A DNA stretch of 64,000 nt from Quercus robur. Its lineage: Eukaryota > Streptophyta > Magnoliopsida > Fagales > Fagaceae. The stretch lies in NCBI RefSeq assembly GCF_932294415.1, contig NC_065542.1:637501-701500 (forward strand). Reading direction: 5' to 3'. Position 1 is the stretch's first letter. Every line of letters begins with the position of its first letter. Made by a program: the position numbers and the translations under genes. Below are positions 25,704-35,959 of the stretch, piece by piece. The notes beneath the pieces were generated by a model, which was not told where the DNA came from, made no database searches, and worked only from the letters and a program-made list of their open reading frames with translations.

Positions 25704-27015
25704 GATCTTAGTAAATTATTTTTCTAAAAGTATATATATACTTTGATCCATAAAATTTAGGTCATGTTATATTTTAGTCTATAAGATTTGAATTTTTTTT
25801 TAAAAAAAGTCTAAAATAAATTGTGAATATGTCAACTTAATCCTTCCATAACCTTGTCGTTATAATTCATGTTTATGTGACAAAGTTTGACAAAGCGAAT
25901 TGTCTCAATGGGTTTAAGTTGGGCTCAACTATATACAAATGGTTCACTGGATATTTGGCTCAATTGGTGTGGGCTGTGCTCTTTACCCCTGAAGATCTTG
26001 CCCATTTGTGGCTGGGCTCAATTAGCGAAGGTAAGATTGCCTTTTGTAATTCACTAGGCTTCAGACTGTCACTTAATTTGTTACTTGTACACTGTAAAGT
26101 GAAAATTTTCCGATGAAACCTTTTCAATCTTAAGATGAAATCTCATTTTAGTTTTAAGGAGTTGTAAAATTTGATTCTCGAAAAAAAAAAATGTCTGTAA
26201 AATTTTAACCATTGAACCAATAATACATTACTTGCAACTTGCAAGTCATCATTCTTCATACAAGTGAATTCATTCTATCTAAAATGTGACCAAATCTGAT
26301 TAGACTATTTAGTTTGTTCCTGGCAACTTCTTGTTGTTTTGTTCCAATTTTATGTGTTAATATTTGATTGCAGTTTCAAAAACAGTTAGAAGAATAAACA
26401 CTCAAACATTAATTACTAGTGGTATGTAAATTTCTAACACTAGGACATGCTCATTTTGTTGGTGTTACTTGAACGCTTTTTTTTTTTTTTCTTTTTTTCT
26501 TTTTCAGATTCTGGGTATTCTTTGAGATCATATTAATAGTGAAGGATTGAGGCAGTCCATGGGTCAGTTTGGTAAATTGGAAAATGTAATGGTGATGAAG
26601 TTACTGTGAACAATTCTTGTGTGTGATTTTTCTCTATGATTGACTTGTTATTTAAGGGTACTTTTATAATTTTTTTATGCGAGACTTTTTTCTTATAGTT
26701 GATTCTCTCAATTTTTGTTAGAAGAAGCCTTAATTAAAGTTGCTCAGTTTTGGTTAAATTTGTCCATACAGAATCACAGATGGGTAGCTTTGGTTGATGA
26801 CTACCTAAGTGCTCACTAAGCAGAAAACTTATATTTTACTTGCATTGGTTTAATGAACAAATGTTGATCACCTCACTTTTAATGCTAATGATATCATGCA
26901 TCACATTGTGTATGCTCATTGTGTTTCAACTTTATATACTGCAAATGCAGATTGACTGTTCATTGCAATATTTGGTGGGTTTATGCCGAACAAGAGAAAA
27001 CCACGTTAGAATTTT
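25704..27015. other. Spacer, no gene seen
   Basis: AT-rich DNA. Several short frames have no recognisable product and no splice structure that I could join. Confidence 0.5.
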
Positions 27016-27660
27016 GTACATTTTTATATAGGTGGGGTTTGGAGATTCGTTTTGAGTTTTGCGTTTGCGTTTTACTTTCTTTTTCTTTTTCTTTTTTCTT
27101 TTTTTTATTTTTATTTTTTTTAGCTGCGTTTTAGTGGGACTTGAGCAGTTACGGTTAGTGTTCATAAACAGTAGCAGCAACTTTTGACTATTCTCTAGTG
27201 AACAGTGCATTCATGCATTGTTCACATGTCCCACAATTTCATTTTTTAATTACTTTTTCATTAAAAATGTGTCTCACAATACTATTCATACATTTAAAAA
27301 TTATTTTGTTACAGTGTTTTTAATTTTCAGTTTCAGCAAAATAAGTTCTATACAAACGGACCATAATATGTGTTTGGATAGGACTTATTGTGCGTCTACG
27401 TTTTCCATTTCACGTTTCCTTCCTTTTTTTTTTTTTTAGTATATGAACAGTAAAATCACATGGATTTACTATGCAGAGACAATTATCACTGTTCACGCAC
27501 TGTAGCAACACTGTTCACACACTGTAGCAACATTGTTCATATATTTAAAAATATTAAAAATAGATCTCACGGTACTATTTACACATTTAAAAATTATTTT
27601 ATTACTGTGCTTTCAATTTTTAATTTCAGTAAAAATAAATGGTAACCAAACAGTCCATAG
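27016..27660. repeat. Two related MITE-like remnants
   Basis: Two blocks share GTTCACA, CTGTAGCAAC / CAGTAGCAGCAAC, TTTAAAAATTATTTT and TTTCAGTAAAA / TTTCAGCAAAA in the same order. The second ends in a 'CCAAACAGTCCAT' motif that often marks hAT-type MITEs. Ends and duplications are not resolved. Confidence 0.4.
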
Positions 27661-28982
27661 ACACACATCATTTTGTTATAGATATCTCTCTATATTATAG
27701 GCTGCACTAGTCTGTTTTATCTAAGTTTAGCAATGAGCTAGCTAGCCAACATTCCTGCACACGGGTTCTATTTCAATAAGATCGTTGTTTGTATTGCTTT
27801 CCAGTTAATTTCCACTTGTCTTTACTTAACCTATAGGCTATAGCCATAATCTGTTTGCAAGGCTTCCTAGTCTTTTCCGACTTCATTGCTACGACATTTC
27901 CTTGGTGTCAGAGGCGAGGACATGAACACACTTCAACTTTATTTTTTTATTTTTTATTTTTTATTTTTTATTTTGGTAAGCACTTCAACTTTATTTGCAC
28001 ATAAGCTACTTTGACTCAAAACTACTTTTTGAAGTTTGAAGTAGAAGTGTAGAATCCATATATTTCATGCGCTGTTTGGTTGAGTAGTTAAAGAAATATA
28101 TTTTCAGTTTTTAAATAATATAACCTATTTTTTTATATATTTTTTCATTTACACATATTTTAAAAAACTATAAACAACATTATTCAAACTCCTTTATTAA
28201 ACGAGTCCTAATTTTAAGTCCTTTTTTAACGGGGAAAGTACCTGGAAGATGGTGAGGCCACTTTCAAACTGATTATGTGGAACTAGCCTCTTCACATCAC
28301 ATGCGTGCGACGAGTTTTTTTTAAATAATATTATAATTTTTCATTTATTCCAATTTGAGGTTTACACATTTTTTCATTAATATTACACATTTAGAACTAC
28401 TAATACAATCAGAAGTGTCATGGGCTAGCTTCAAAAAATGAACAAATATTACACATTTATTTTATAGCAAAAAAAAGAAATTGTGTTTTTATTTTATATA
28501 TATAATTTTTATTTTAAGAATCTAATTTATAAGTAGATAAAGTAATTTAAAAATCAACAGGAGAGTAGCTCTATGTTTTAGGCAATGTTTTAGTGGGAGT
28601 TAGAGTTGCATTTTTATCGAATTGTCCTTTAGTTTTGTCTTTACTTAAACATAGTGATATATGAGCATTTTTGAACAAAAAAATAAAGACCACAAACAAG
28701 GGTAGCCCCTTAAATAGTAGTATAGAAAACTAGCCTCATCACACGTGTTTGTGCGTGTGATGAGGCTCTTTTTTTTTTTTTTTTGGACTAGTGTTCGTGA
28801 GACTCTTTTTTTTTTTTTTTTTTTTTTTTGTCTCGTGTACATAAGATTAGGAATTAAGGAAACCATAAATTCAAAAATGAGTAAATAAATAAATAAAAGA
28901 AATTGGTGAGTCTTGATAAATTTTTTTTTAAAAAAAAAAGTTCAAATGTGGTCATGAGGGAAATATCAAAGTGGAATAAGAA

Positions 28983-29021
<39 letters not shown>

Positions 29022-29213
29022 TTTTAATTTGTGGATAAGTTTTTTTTTTTTTTGAAGACATGAATTAGTAAGAGAGTGTTCTATTTTGTAGGCATTTTAC
29101 GTGGAGTTAGAAATTTATTTTTACCAAGTTGTCCTCAAGTTTTGTCTCTATTAAATATAGAGTTTAGGAGGTATTTGTGAAAAACATAAAAATATAGTTC
29201 AAAGAGAGGAATC
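27661..29213. other. Spacer with degenerate repeats and microsatellites
   Basis: Contains one copy of a recurrent fragment (27840-27935), a perfect 14-bp hairpin (28732-28767), poly-T tracts near 28768 and 28807, and (CT)n at about 28987-29018. No coding gene is supported. Confidence 0.5.
28732..28767. repeat. Perfect 14-bp stem hairpin
   Basis: AGCCTCATCACACG and CGTGTGATGAGGCT flank an 8-base loop and are followed by a T run. It resembles the hairpin of a small repeat, and a similar but decayed motif lies near 28285-28315. Confidence 0.7.
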
Positions 29214-29551
29214 CTTTTATAGATAGTATAGATGAATCCTCTGTCTCTGTCTCACTTTTTTCCTTTGTTTAGTCATCACTACTCAGAAATCACTTACAAC
29301 ATTGATATTATGTAAAATAAACATTGCTTCTACTTCTAGGCTTCTAAAAATTCCTTATGCTGACATGTCGAATCAGATCTAAAAATGAATCCTCTGTCTC
29401 ACTTTTTTCCTTTGATTTTTTTTTTTTTCATCTCTTCATGTAATTTTTATATTTAATTATAATTTATAAATAGTGAGAGTTTACACTTTAGACCCTAATT
29501 TATGGCTTATATCAATTTAAATCTAATTAACAAATTAAGTCCAATTGTTAA

Positions 29552-30306
29552 TGTGAGGCCCAATAGTTTATGGGTCCGGCCCGCTCGCTTATAGGGAGTC
29601 CACAGGCCCCAAACTAAGGGAGGCCAGGGCCCAAGCCCAAAAATAGTGAGCTCAAAGTGGCCCGAAGATACGTCCGAGGACCGCTCAGTCCTCGGAAGGC
29701 CCAAAATCCCATTGACGAAAGTGGAATAAAAACAAACTAAAAAGATCAGAAAATATCTTGAGGTAAATTGTCCTTAATACCCCTCATTGACATGACACTA
29801 CACCTAACAGATCCGGATTCTTAGGCTTTATTAACCATGCCCAACAATGCTGGGATGGGATTGACGGGACAGATATCAGTCTTGGAAAAACTGACCCTAC
29901 ACGTGGACGAGGGACAACGAACGTAGGCTAGTATAAAAGAGAACGTAAGGTGACAAAGTAAGGGGATCCTTCTCACTTTCGGGGGAAAAAACTCCGGGAA
30001 TGAGGATGCCCGGATAAAATACGCGCTCCATCAAGGAAAACCCATCGACGGGTAACCGGAAAGGAACATTAGTGCTCCTCGGACATGATCCGAGGAGTCC
30101 AATCCCTTAGTTTATACAGTTATTGGGCCTGAATATCCAGATTAAAACCTTTTCGAGTCGAGGATTCTCTAAGCTCCGGCCTATATGGACGTCCCGTGAC
30201 CCAACTCCAGCCTTTCAAGCCCACTCTCTACAAAATTTATTGTGAGGGATCCATCACGCACGAGCCCAACGTCACCGCAGGGCCGCTTGAGAATCGTGTC
30301 CCTACA
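29552..30306 (+). repeat. RE-C 5' LTR
   Basis: 755 bp, TGTGAGGCCC...CCCTACA. TATA-like GTATAAAAGAG at 29931-29941. Two conserved inverted repeats: CCGAGGAC...GTCCTCGG (about 29673-29694) and CTCCTCGGA...TCCGAGGAG (about 30075-30097). Confidence 0.9.
29931..29941 (+). promoter_or_regulatory. RE-C LTR TATA box
   Basis: GTATAAAAGAG, conserved in the 3' LTR (about 35579) and in the related solo LTR at 54928-55543 (about 55325). Confidence 0.65.
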
Positions 30307-30308
30307 AT

Positions 30309-30325
30309 TGGCGCCGTCTGTGGGA
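30309..30325 (+). other. RE-C primer binding site
   Basis: TGGCGCCGTCTGTGGGA starts two bases after the 5' LTR and is identical to the sites of RE-A and RE-B. Confidence 0.75.
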
Positions 30326-30569
30326 AGGCTTGCGCGTTGGCACGGGTGGCGCATGAGTCAGTTCTCCAGCAAGCAGAGATTCACGAGTTTTTCCCATCTC
30401 CGGCGACGTACAGTTGTTGCTCCGCCATAAGCCTCTGCTAGGGGCTACGCCTTGCACTGCTAACGGAGCGGGCAGCTCTAGAGGCTTCCGGCCTCGAGCC
30501 AACTCCTCTCTCCCTGGCCTAGGAGCCGACCTTCGAAAAATAAATCAGTATAGAGAAAAGGCTACTTAA

Positions 30570-32191
30570 CAAAAAAGAAATCTTACAAGTATTGGACAGA
30601 ACCAAGGCCTTGCATGGTCCTCGGACCCAAGCCTATGGGGAAACCAAGTACAAAGAAGACATCTTACAAGTATTGGACAGAACCAAGGCCTTGCATGGTC
30701 CTCGGACCCAAGCCTATGGGGAAACCAAGTACAAAGAAGACATCTTACAAGTATTGGACAGAACCAAGGCCTTGCATGGTCCTCGGACCCAAGCCTATGG
30801 GGAAACCAAGTACAAAGAAGACATCTTACAAGTATTGGACAGAACCAAGGCTTTGCATGGTCCTCGGACCCAAGCCTATGGGGAAACCAAGTACAAAGAA
30901 GACATCTTACAAGTATTGGACAGAACCAAGGCCTTACATGGTCCTCGGACCCAAGCCTATGGGGAAACCAAGTACAAAAAAGAAATCTTACAAGTATTGG
31001 ACAGAACCAAGGCCTTGCATGGTCCTCGGACCCAAGCCTATGGGGAAACCAAGTACAAAAAAGAAATCTTACAAGTATTGGACAGAACCAAGGCCTTGCA
31101 TGGTCCTCGGACCCAAGCCTATGGGGAAACCAAGTACAAAGAAGACATCTTACAAGTATTGGACAGAACCAAGGCCTTGCATGGTCCTCGGACCCAAGCC
31201 TATGGGGAAACCAAGTACAAAGAAGACATCTTACAAGTATTGGACAGAACCAAGGCCTTGCATGGTCCTCGGACCCAAGCCTATGGGGAAACCAAGTACA
31301 AAAAAGAAATCTTACAAGTATTTGACAGAACCAAGGCCTTGCATGGTCCTCGGACCCAAGCCTATGGGGAAACCAAGTACAAAGAAGACATCTTACAAGT
31401 ATTGGACAGAACCAAGGCCTTGCATGGTCCTCGGACCCAAGCCTATGGGGAAACCAAGTACAAAGAAGACATCTTACAAGTATTGGACAGAACCAAGGCC
31501 TTGCATGGTCCTCGGACCCAAGCCTATGGGGAAACCAAGTACAAAGAAGACATCTTACAAGTATTGGACAGAACCAAGGCCTTGCATGGTCCTCGGACCC
31601 AAGCCTATGGGGAAACCAAGTACAAAGAAGACATCTTACAAGTATTGGACAGAACCAAGGCCTTGCATGGTCCTCGGACCCAAGCCTATGGGGAAACCAA
31701 GTACAAAGAAGACATCTTACAAGTATTGGACAGAACCAAGGCCTTGCATGGTCCTCGGACCCAAGCCTATGGGGAAACCAAGTACAAAGAAGACATCTTA
31801 CAAGTATTGGACAGAACCAAGGTCTTGCATGGTCCTCGGACCCAAGCCTATGGGGAAACCAAGTACAAAGAAGACATCTTACAAGTATTGGACAGAACCA
31901 AGGCCTTGCATGGTCCTCGGACCCAAGCCTATGGGGAAACCAAGTACAAAGAAGACATCTTACAAGTATTGGACAGAACCAAGGCCTTGCATGGTCCTCG
32001 GACCCAAGCCTATGGGGAAACCAAGTACAAAGAAGACATCTTACAAGTATTGGACAGAACCAAGGCCTTGCATGGTCCTCGGACCCAAGCCTATGGGGAA
32101 ACCAAGTACAAAAAAGAAATCTTACAAGTATTGGACAGAACCAAGGTCTTGCATGGTCCTCGGACCCAAGCCTATGGGGAAACCAAGTACA
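30570..32191 (+). repeat. 81-bp tandem array, 20 copies
   Basis: Unit core: TTACAAGTATTGGACAGAAC, CTTGCATGGTCCTCGGACCC, AAGCCTATGGGGAAACCAAG. Copies are almost identical. Variants are AAAGAAGACATC versus AAAAAAGAAATC and single changes. Because 81 is 27 codons and the unit lacks stops in three frames, very long open frames appear on both strands. They have no independent sign of being genes. Confidence 0.95.
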
Positions 32192-35182
32192 CAAGCACCA
32201 TCGGAGTTCTCTACTTCCCAGTCGATTGCTCGGATGGATTATTTAGAGATTCTCAGCATTGGACGGTATTCACGCGCTTATCACAGAATATTCAACTGTT
32301 GTTCCGGTTAGTTTCCTAAGTTTGGTTTACTATGAATTATCGATATAATGCCTGGTAGTATTGATAAATTGGAGTTAGTTAGATTATGTTTCAAGCTATT
32401 TTGCTCTAAATATTCTGAAAGAAACACACGCATGGGGCACACTCATTCATAAAGTAGTGTAGTCAAAGGAACAGTATCCAAAACAATTAAAGAAATTTCC
32501 ATTATCACTAAAACAAAGAAATAGTACAGTATACAATGAAAAGCTGGAATCAGTTTGTGTCAAAGCCCATTACATAGACGAAAAGAAAGGAAAATACAAG
32601 AGAGAAAAATGAAGCTGAGGAGGTGGGTCAGAGGAGAAGTTGGCTACAGCTCCAAGACCTTGTTCTTCCTCAATGCTTTCTCATGCCCACAACTCAAACA
32701 GCAAAAGAGACCCAACTTGAACTTGACACCGTTGAAGGAAAGGTGCAGGGAGTTGGAGATCGTGGGGCTTTCTCTAAATATACGCCTGCCGCAAAGCAGA
32801 GGCGCTGATGGCGGAAAATCTTTCTTCTGACATACCAAAGTTCTGGCATGAACAGAACCTGCTTCGGATTTTGACTGAAAGAGGGAGAGACCCCTTACCC
32901 CCCAAGACGAAGTGGAGTACTCTCCTGAACTTATACTTCCTGTGCCCATACCATACTATGCTGAGTCTCATGAAGGCACGACGTATCAGCGGCGGAGAGA
33001 GTTCTTTCTTCCCAACCCTTGCCTTAAACATGTTATGCTAAGGGAGGAGAGCTCCGAATATGGAAGCTGTGATGTGGGAGAAAACTGAAGGATTTATGCG
33101 CATATATAAAGCAACCTTTTCTCCTTTCCATTTATTTGAAAAGACAAGGTGATGGCAGTCAACTCACGCGGCGTCCCAAGGAACGCTACAGACAAAAGGG
33201 TTCAGGCTCAGCTTCCAACGTCAACTGCAACCCCAAGATTAAAGAAGCCTCGTAAAGGCGCATCTCGATCAGGATGATGTCAGAGAGTACCGCGTGGCCA
33301 GAGGCTGCAGAAATATCTCTTAATTCCTGGGCTAAATGAGTTCGTGGCCCAGGCCCGTTCCGCATAAGGGCCCAGGGACTATGGCCCACGCCGAGGAGTG
33401 GCCGCTGCCAAGGGCAACCTCCTGCTCGGCGCCTCATGATATACCTGAAGAAAGGGAGAATTCGAACTCAAAAGAGTCTGGGGCAGAACCTAGGACTTGT
33501 ATCGTCCTCGGACCCAAGCCTATGGGGAAACCAAGTACAAAAAAGATATCTTATAGGTCTTGGACAGAACCTAGGACTTGCATGGTCCTCGGACCCAAGC
33601 CTATGGGGAAACCAAGTACAAAAAAGATATCTTATAGGTCTTGGACAGAACCTAGGACTTGCATGGTCCTCGGACCCAAGCCTGTGGGGAAACCCAGCAC
33701 CTAAAAGAAAAAGTATAAGCCCTAAACAAAACCCAGGTTGTGCGAAGTCCTCGGACTCAGGATCCTTGGGAAATCAACTACCCGGGTGGAGAAGTTTTCT
33801 CGGCTTAAATATTGGAAAAGGTCAAGGCCAGTGTGTTAAAAAGATGGCGAAATAAACTGATGGTCGTTAGCCTAAAAGAAATCGTTCATTGAAAGGGTGA
33901 CATGTCCTCGGATAATTACTTCTTGCACCCTATCAAGCACTTAATCCCCATCGAGATTAATTTTGAGGTAAGTCTCGTTCCACACTGGTCGGATTGTTAT
34001 GTCGAATGATAATTTTGTTAAAGTTATTATGGCGTCTTTTTATTAGCGAGTATTTTGGCCTTAGTTGTCATTGGTTCAAATGCTATACTACTGTGCCGAG
34101 CAGAACTTGCAAATTTATTGAAACAAATAAACAGAACATACGAAATAGAATAACAATAACTTTTATTAATATAAAAAATTATTACAACGTACAAGGAAGG
34201 GTTTAAACAAGCCTATACAAAAAATGAACTGCCGAAGCAGTAATAACATCCACAATACAGATAAGTAAACAATCAGATGTCTTCTGAAATCGCCTTCAAA
34301 GTCTCTCTGAAATCTTTGCCTCAGTACTGCTCATATCAGGATAAGAACCTTTTACAGAGAAGAAGGAGAAGGAAGAAGAATTGGAACACATGGAAGCACT
34401 TCAGCAAACTCTTGTCGCTGAAGAAAGTAAGGGAAAAAGAAGATGGAGGACATGAGTAGGAAGGAGGAGAAGAAGAGGGAAGCAATGAAAAGAAAGTAAA
34501 AGGAGCAAAAGAGGGAGAAGGGGAGCCATATTAGGTATGCTCATGAGAGAGCGGATGGAGATGACAAGGGAGGTTTTCGACTCAGTCACACCGGAAGTGG
34601 GGTGTGACGAGTCCCTGCTTCGGATTTTGGCTAAAAGAATGGGGAGGCAAATCTTGAGTCTCCGCCATCCTTGCCCTGACCGAGCCATCTCAAGTTTTGT
34701 TAGGACATGGCGTTTCTGAGAAAGGAAGGATTTATTCATGGCTGACTATTATGGAGGATGTATTATTGGATAAGGAATAACCAGACGGAAGAAGTGAACT
34801 AGGAGAAGGGCCTGAGGGATTCAGATATGAGAGAATCACTTTTTGTCTTCTTTCTTTATATAGGGGAGTAAGACGAGGGTGCGTAACCCGTTCTGATCCC
34901 CAAGGAAATCTGCGAATAAATGTGCATCCGTTTCATTCCCCCACGCTATCAGTAACCGTTAGATTGGGGAGGTCTCGTAAAAGGAAGATGTTAAAGGCGT
35001 GCTACGGATAACCAAACGGAATAAGCGCATCACGCGTAAATCGAGGGAAATATCTTGTAGACCGGCGCATTCCTCGTGGAGGTGAAGAGTCGCCAACGTT
35101 GATCAAGGGCCGAATTAAATGAGCCGCAGTTAAGGCTCGGTATTACCAAAACCCACCTTTCCAACCAAGACGTTGGACAGCA
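32192..35182 (+). other. RE-C internal non-coding region
   Basis: Contains only short unrelated frames, a three-copy diverged 81-bp block at 33480-33700 (with TCTTATAGGTCTTGGACAGA), further CCTCGGA motifs (for example 33748 and 33905), and purine-rich stretches. No retroviral-type domain is recognised in any frame. Confidence 0.7.
33480..33700 (+). repeat. Second, diverged 81-bp array (3 copies)
   Basis: Three units share GTCCTCGGACCCAAGCCTAT and GGGAAACCAAGTACAAAAAA with the main array but have ACCTAGGACTTG and CTTATAGGTCTTGG. They are about 1.3 kb from the main array. Confidence 0.9.
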
Positions 35183-35199
35183 GGGTTTTGAGGGGCTAT

Positions 35200-35954
35200 T
35201 ATGGGGCCCAATAGTTTATGGGTCCGGCCCGCTCGCTTATAGGGAGTCCACAGGCCCCAAACTAAGGGAGGCCAGGGCCCAAGCCCAAAAATAGTGAGCT
35301 CAAAGTGGCCCGAAGATACGTCCGAGGACCGCTCAGTCCTCGGAAGGCCCAAAATCCCATTGACGAAAGTGGAATAAAAACAAACTAAAAAGATCAGAAA
35401 ATATCTTGAGGTAAATTGTCCTTAATACCCCTCATTGACATGACACTACACCTAACAGATCCGGATTCTTAGGCTTTATTAACCATGCCCAACAATGCTG
35501 GGATGGGATTGACGGGACAAATATCAGTCTTGGAAAAACTGACCCTACACGTGGACGAGGGACAACGAACGTAGGCTAGTATAAAAGAGAACGTAAGGTG
35601 ACAAAGTAAGGGGATCCTTCTCACTTTCGGGGGAAAAAACTCCGGGAATGAGGATGCCCGGATAAAATACGCGCTCCATCACAGAAAACCCATCGACGGG
35701 TAACCGGAAAGGAACATTAGTGCTCCTCGGACATGATCCGAGGAGTCCAATCCTTTAGTTTATACAGTTATTGGGCTTGAATATCCAGATTAAAACCTTT
35801 TCGAGTCGAGGATTCTCTAAGCTCCGGCCTATATGGACGTCCCGTGACCTAACTTCAGCCTTTCAAGCCCACTCTCTACAAAATTTATTGTGAGGGATCC
35901 ATCACGCGCGAGCCCAACCTCACCGCAGGGCCGCTTGAGAATCGTGTCCCTACA
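35200..35954 (+). repeat. RE-C 3' LTR
   Basis: 755 bp. The first bases read TATGGGGCCC, so the terminal TG has decayed. Otherwise about 98-99% like the 5' LTR by eye. Preceded by a TTGAGGGGCTAT purine-rich tract. Confidence 0.88.
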
Positions 35955-35959
35955 GTTAA

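Larger units (their letters stand above)
29552..35954 (+). mobile_element. RE-C: non-autonomous LTR retrotransposon (LARD type, 6403 bp)
   Basis: 755-bp LTRs at 29552-30306 and 35200-35954 with 5-bp target duplications GTTAA at 29547-29551 and 35955-35959. Internal region: the same 17-base primer site as the Tat elements (30309-30325), a 20-copy 81-bp array, about 3 kb of non-coding sequence, three further diverged 81-bp units (33480-33700), and a purine-rich tract before the 3' LTR. No gag, RT, RNase H or integrase frame is present. An empty site exists in the sister duplication near 58275 (...CCAATTGTTAATATG). The LTRs differ at about 11 positions, so it is older than RE-A. Confidence 0.9.

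Noticed and set aside
30592..32319. Open frames of 542-575 codons on both strands in the 81-bp array
   Set aside because: Explained by a repeat length divisible by three without stops. No domain, no start context, and frames on both strands are equally long.
32555..34739. Candidate genes inside RE-C (frames of 60-139 codons on both strands)
   Set aside because: No recognisable domain, overlapping frames on both strands, and no splice structure that joins them. RE-C looks non-coding.
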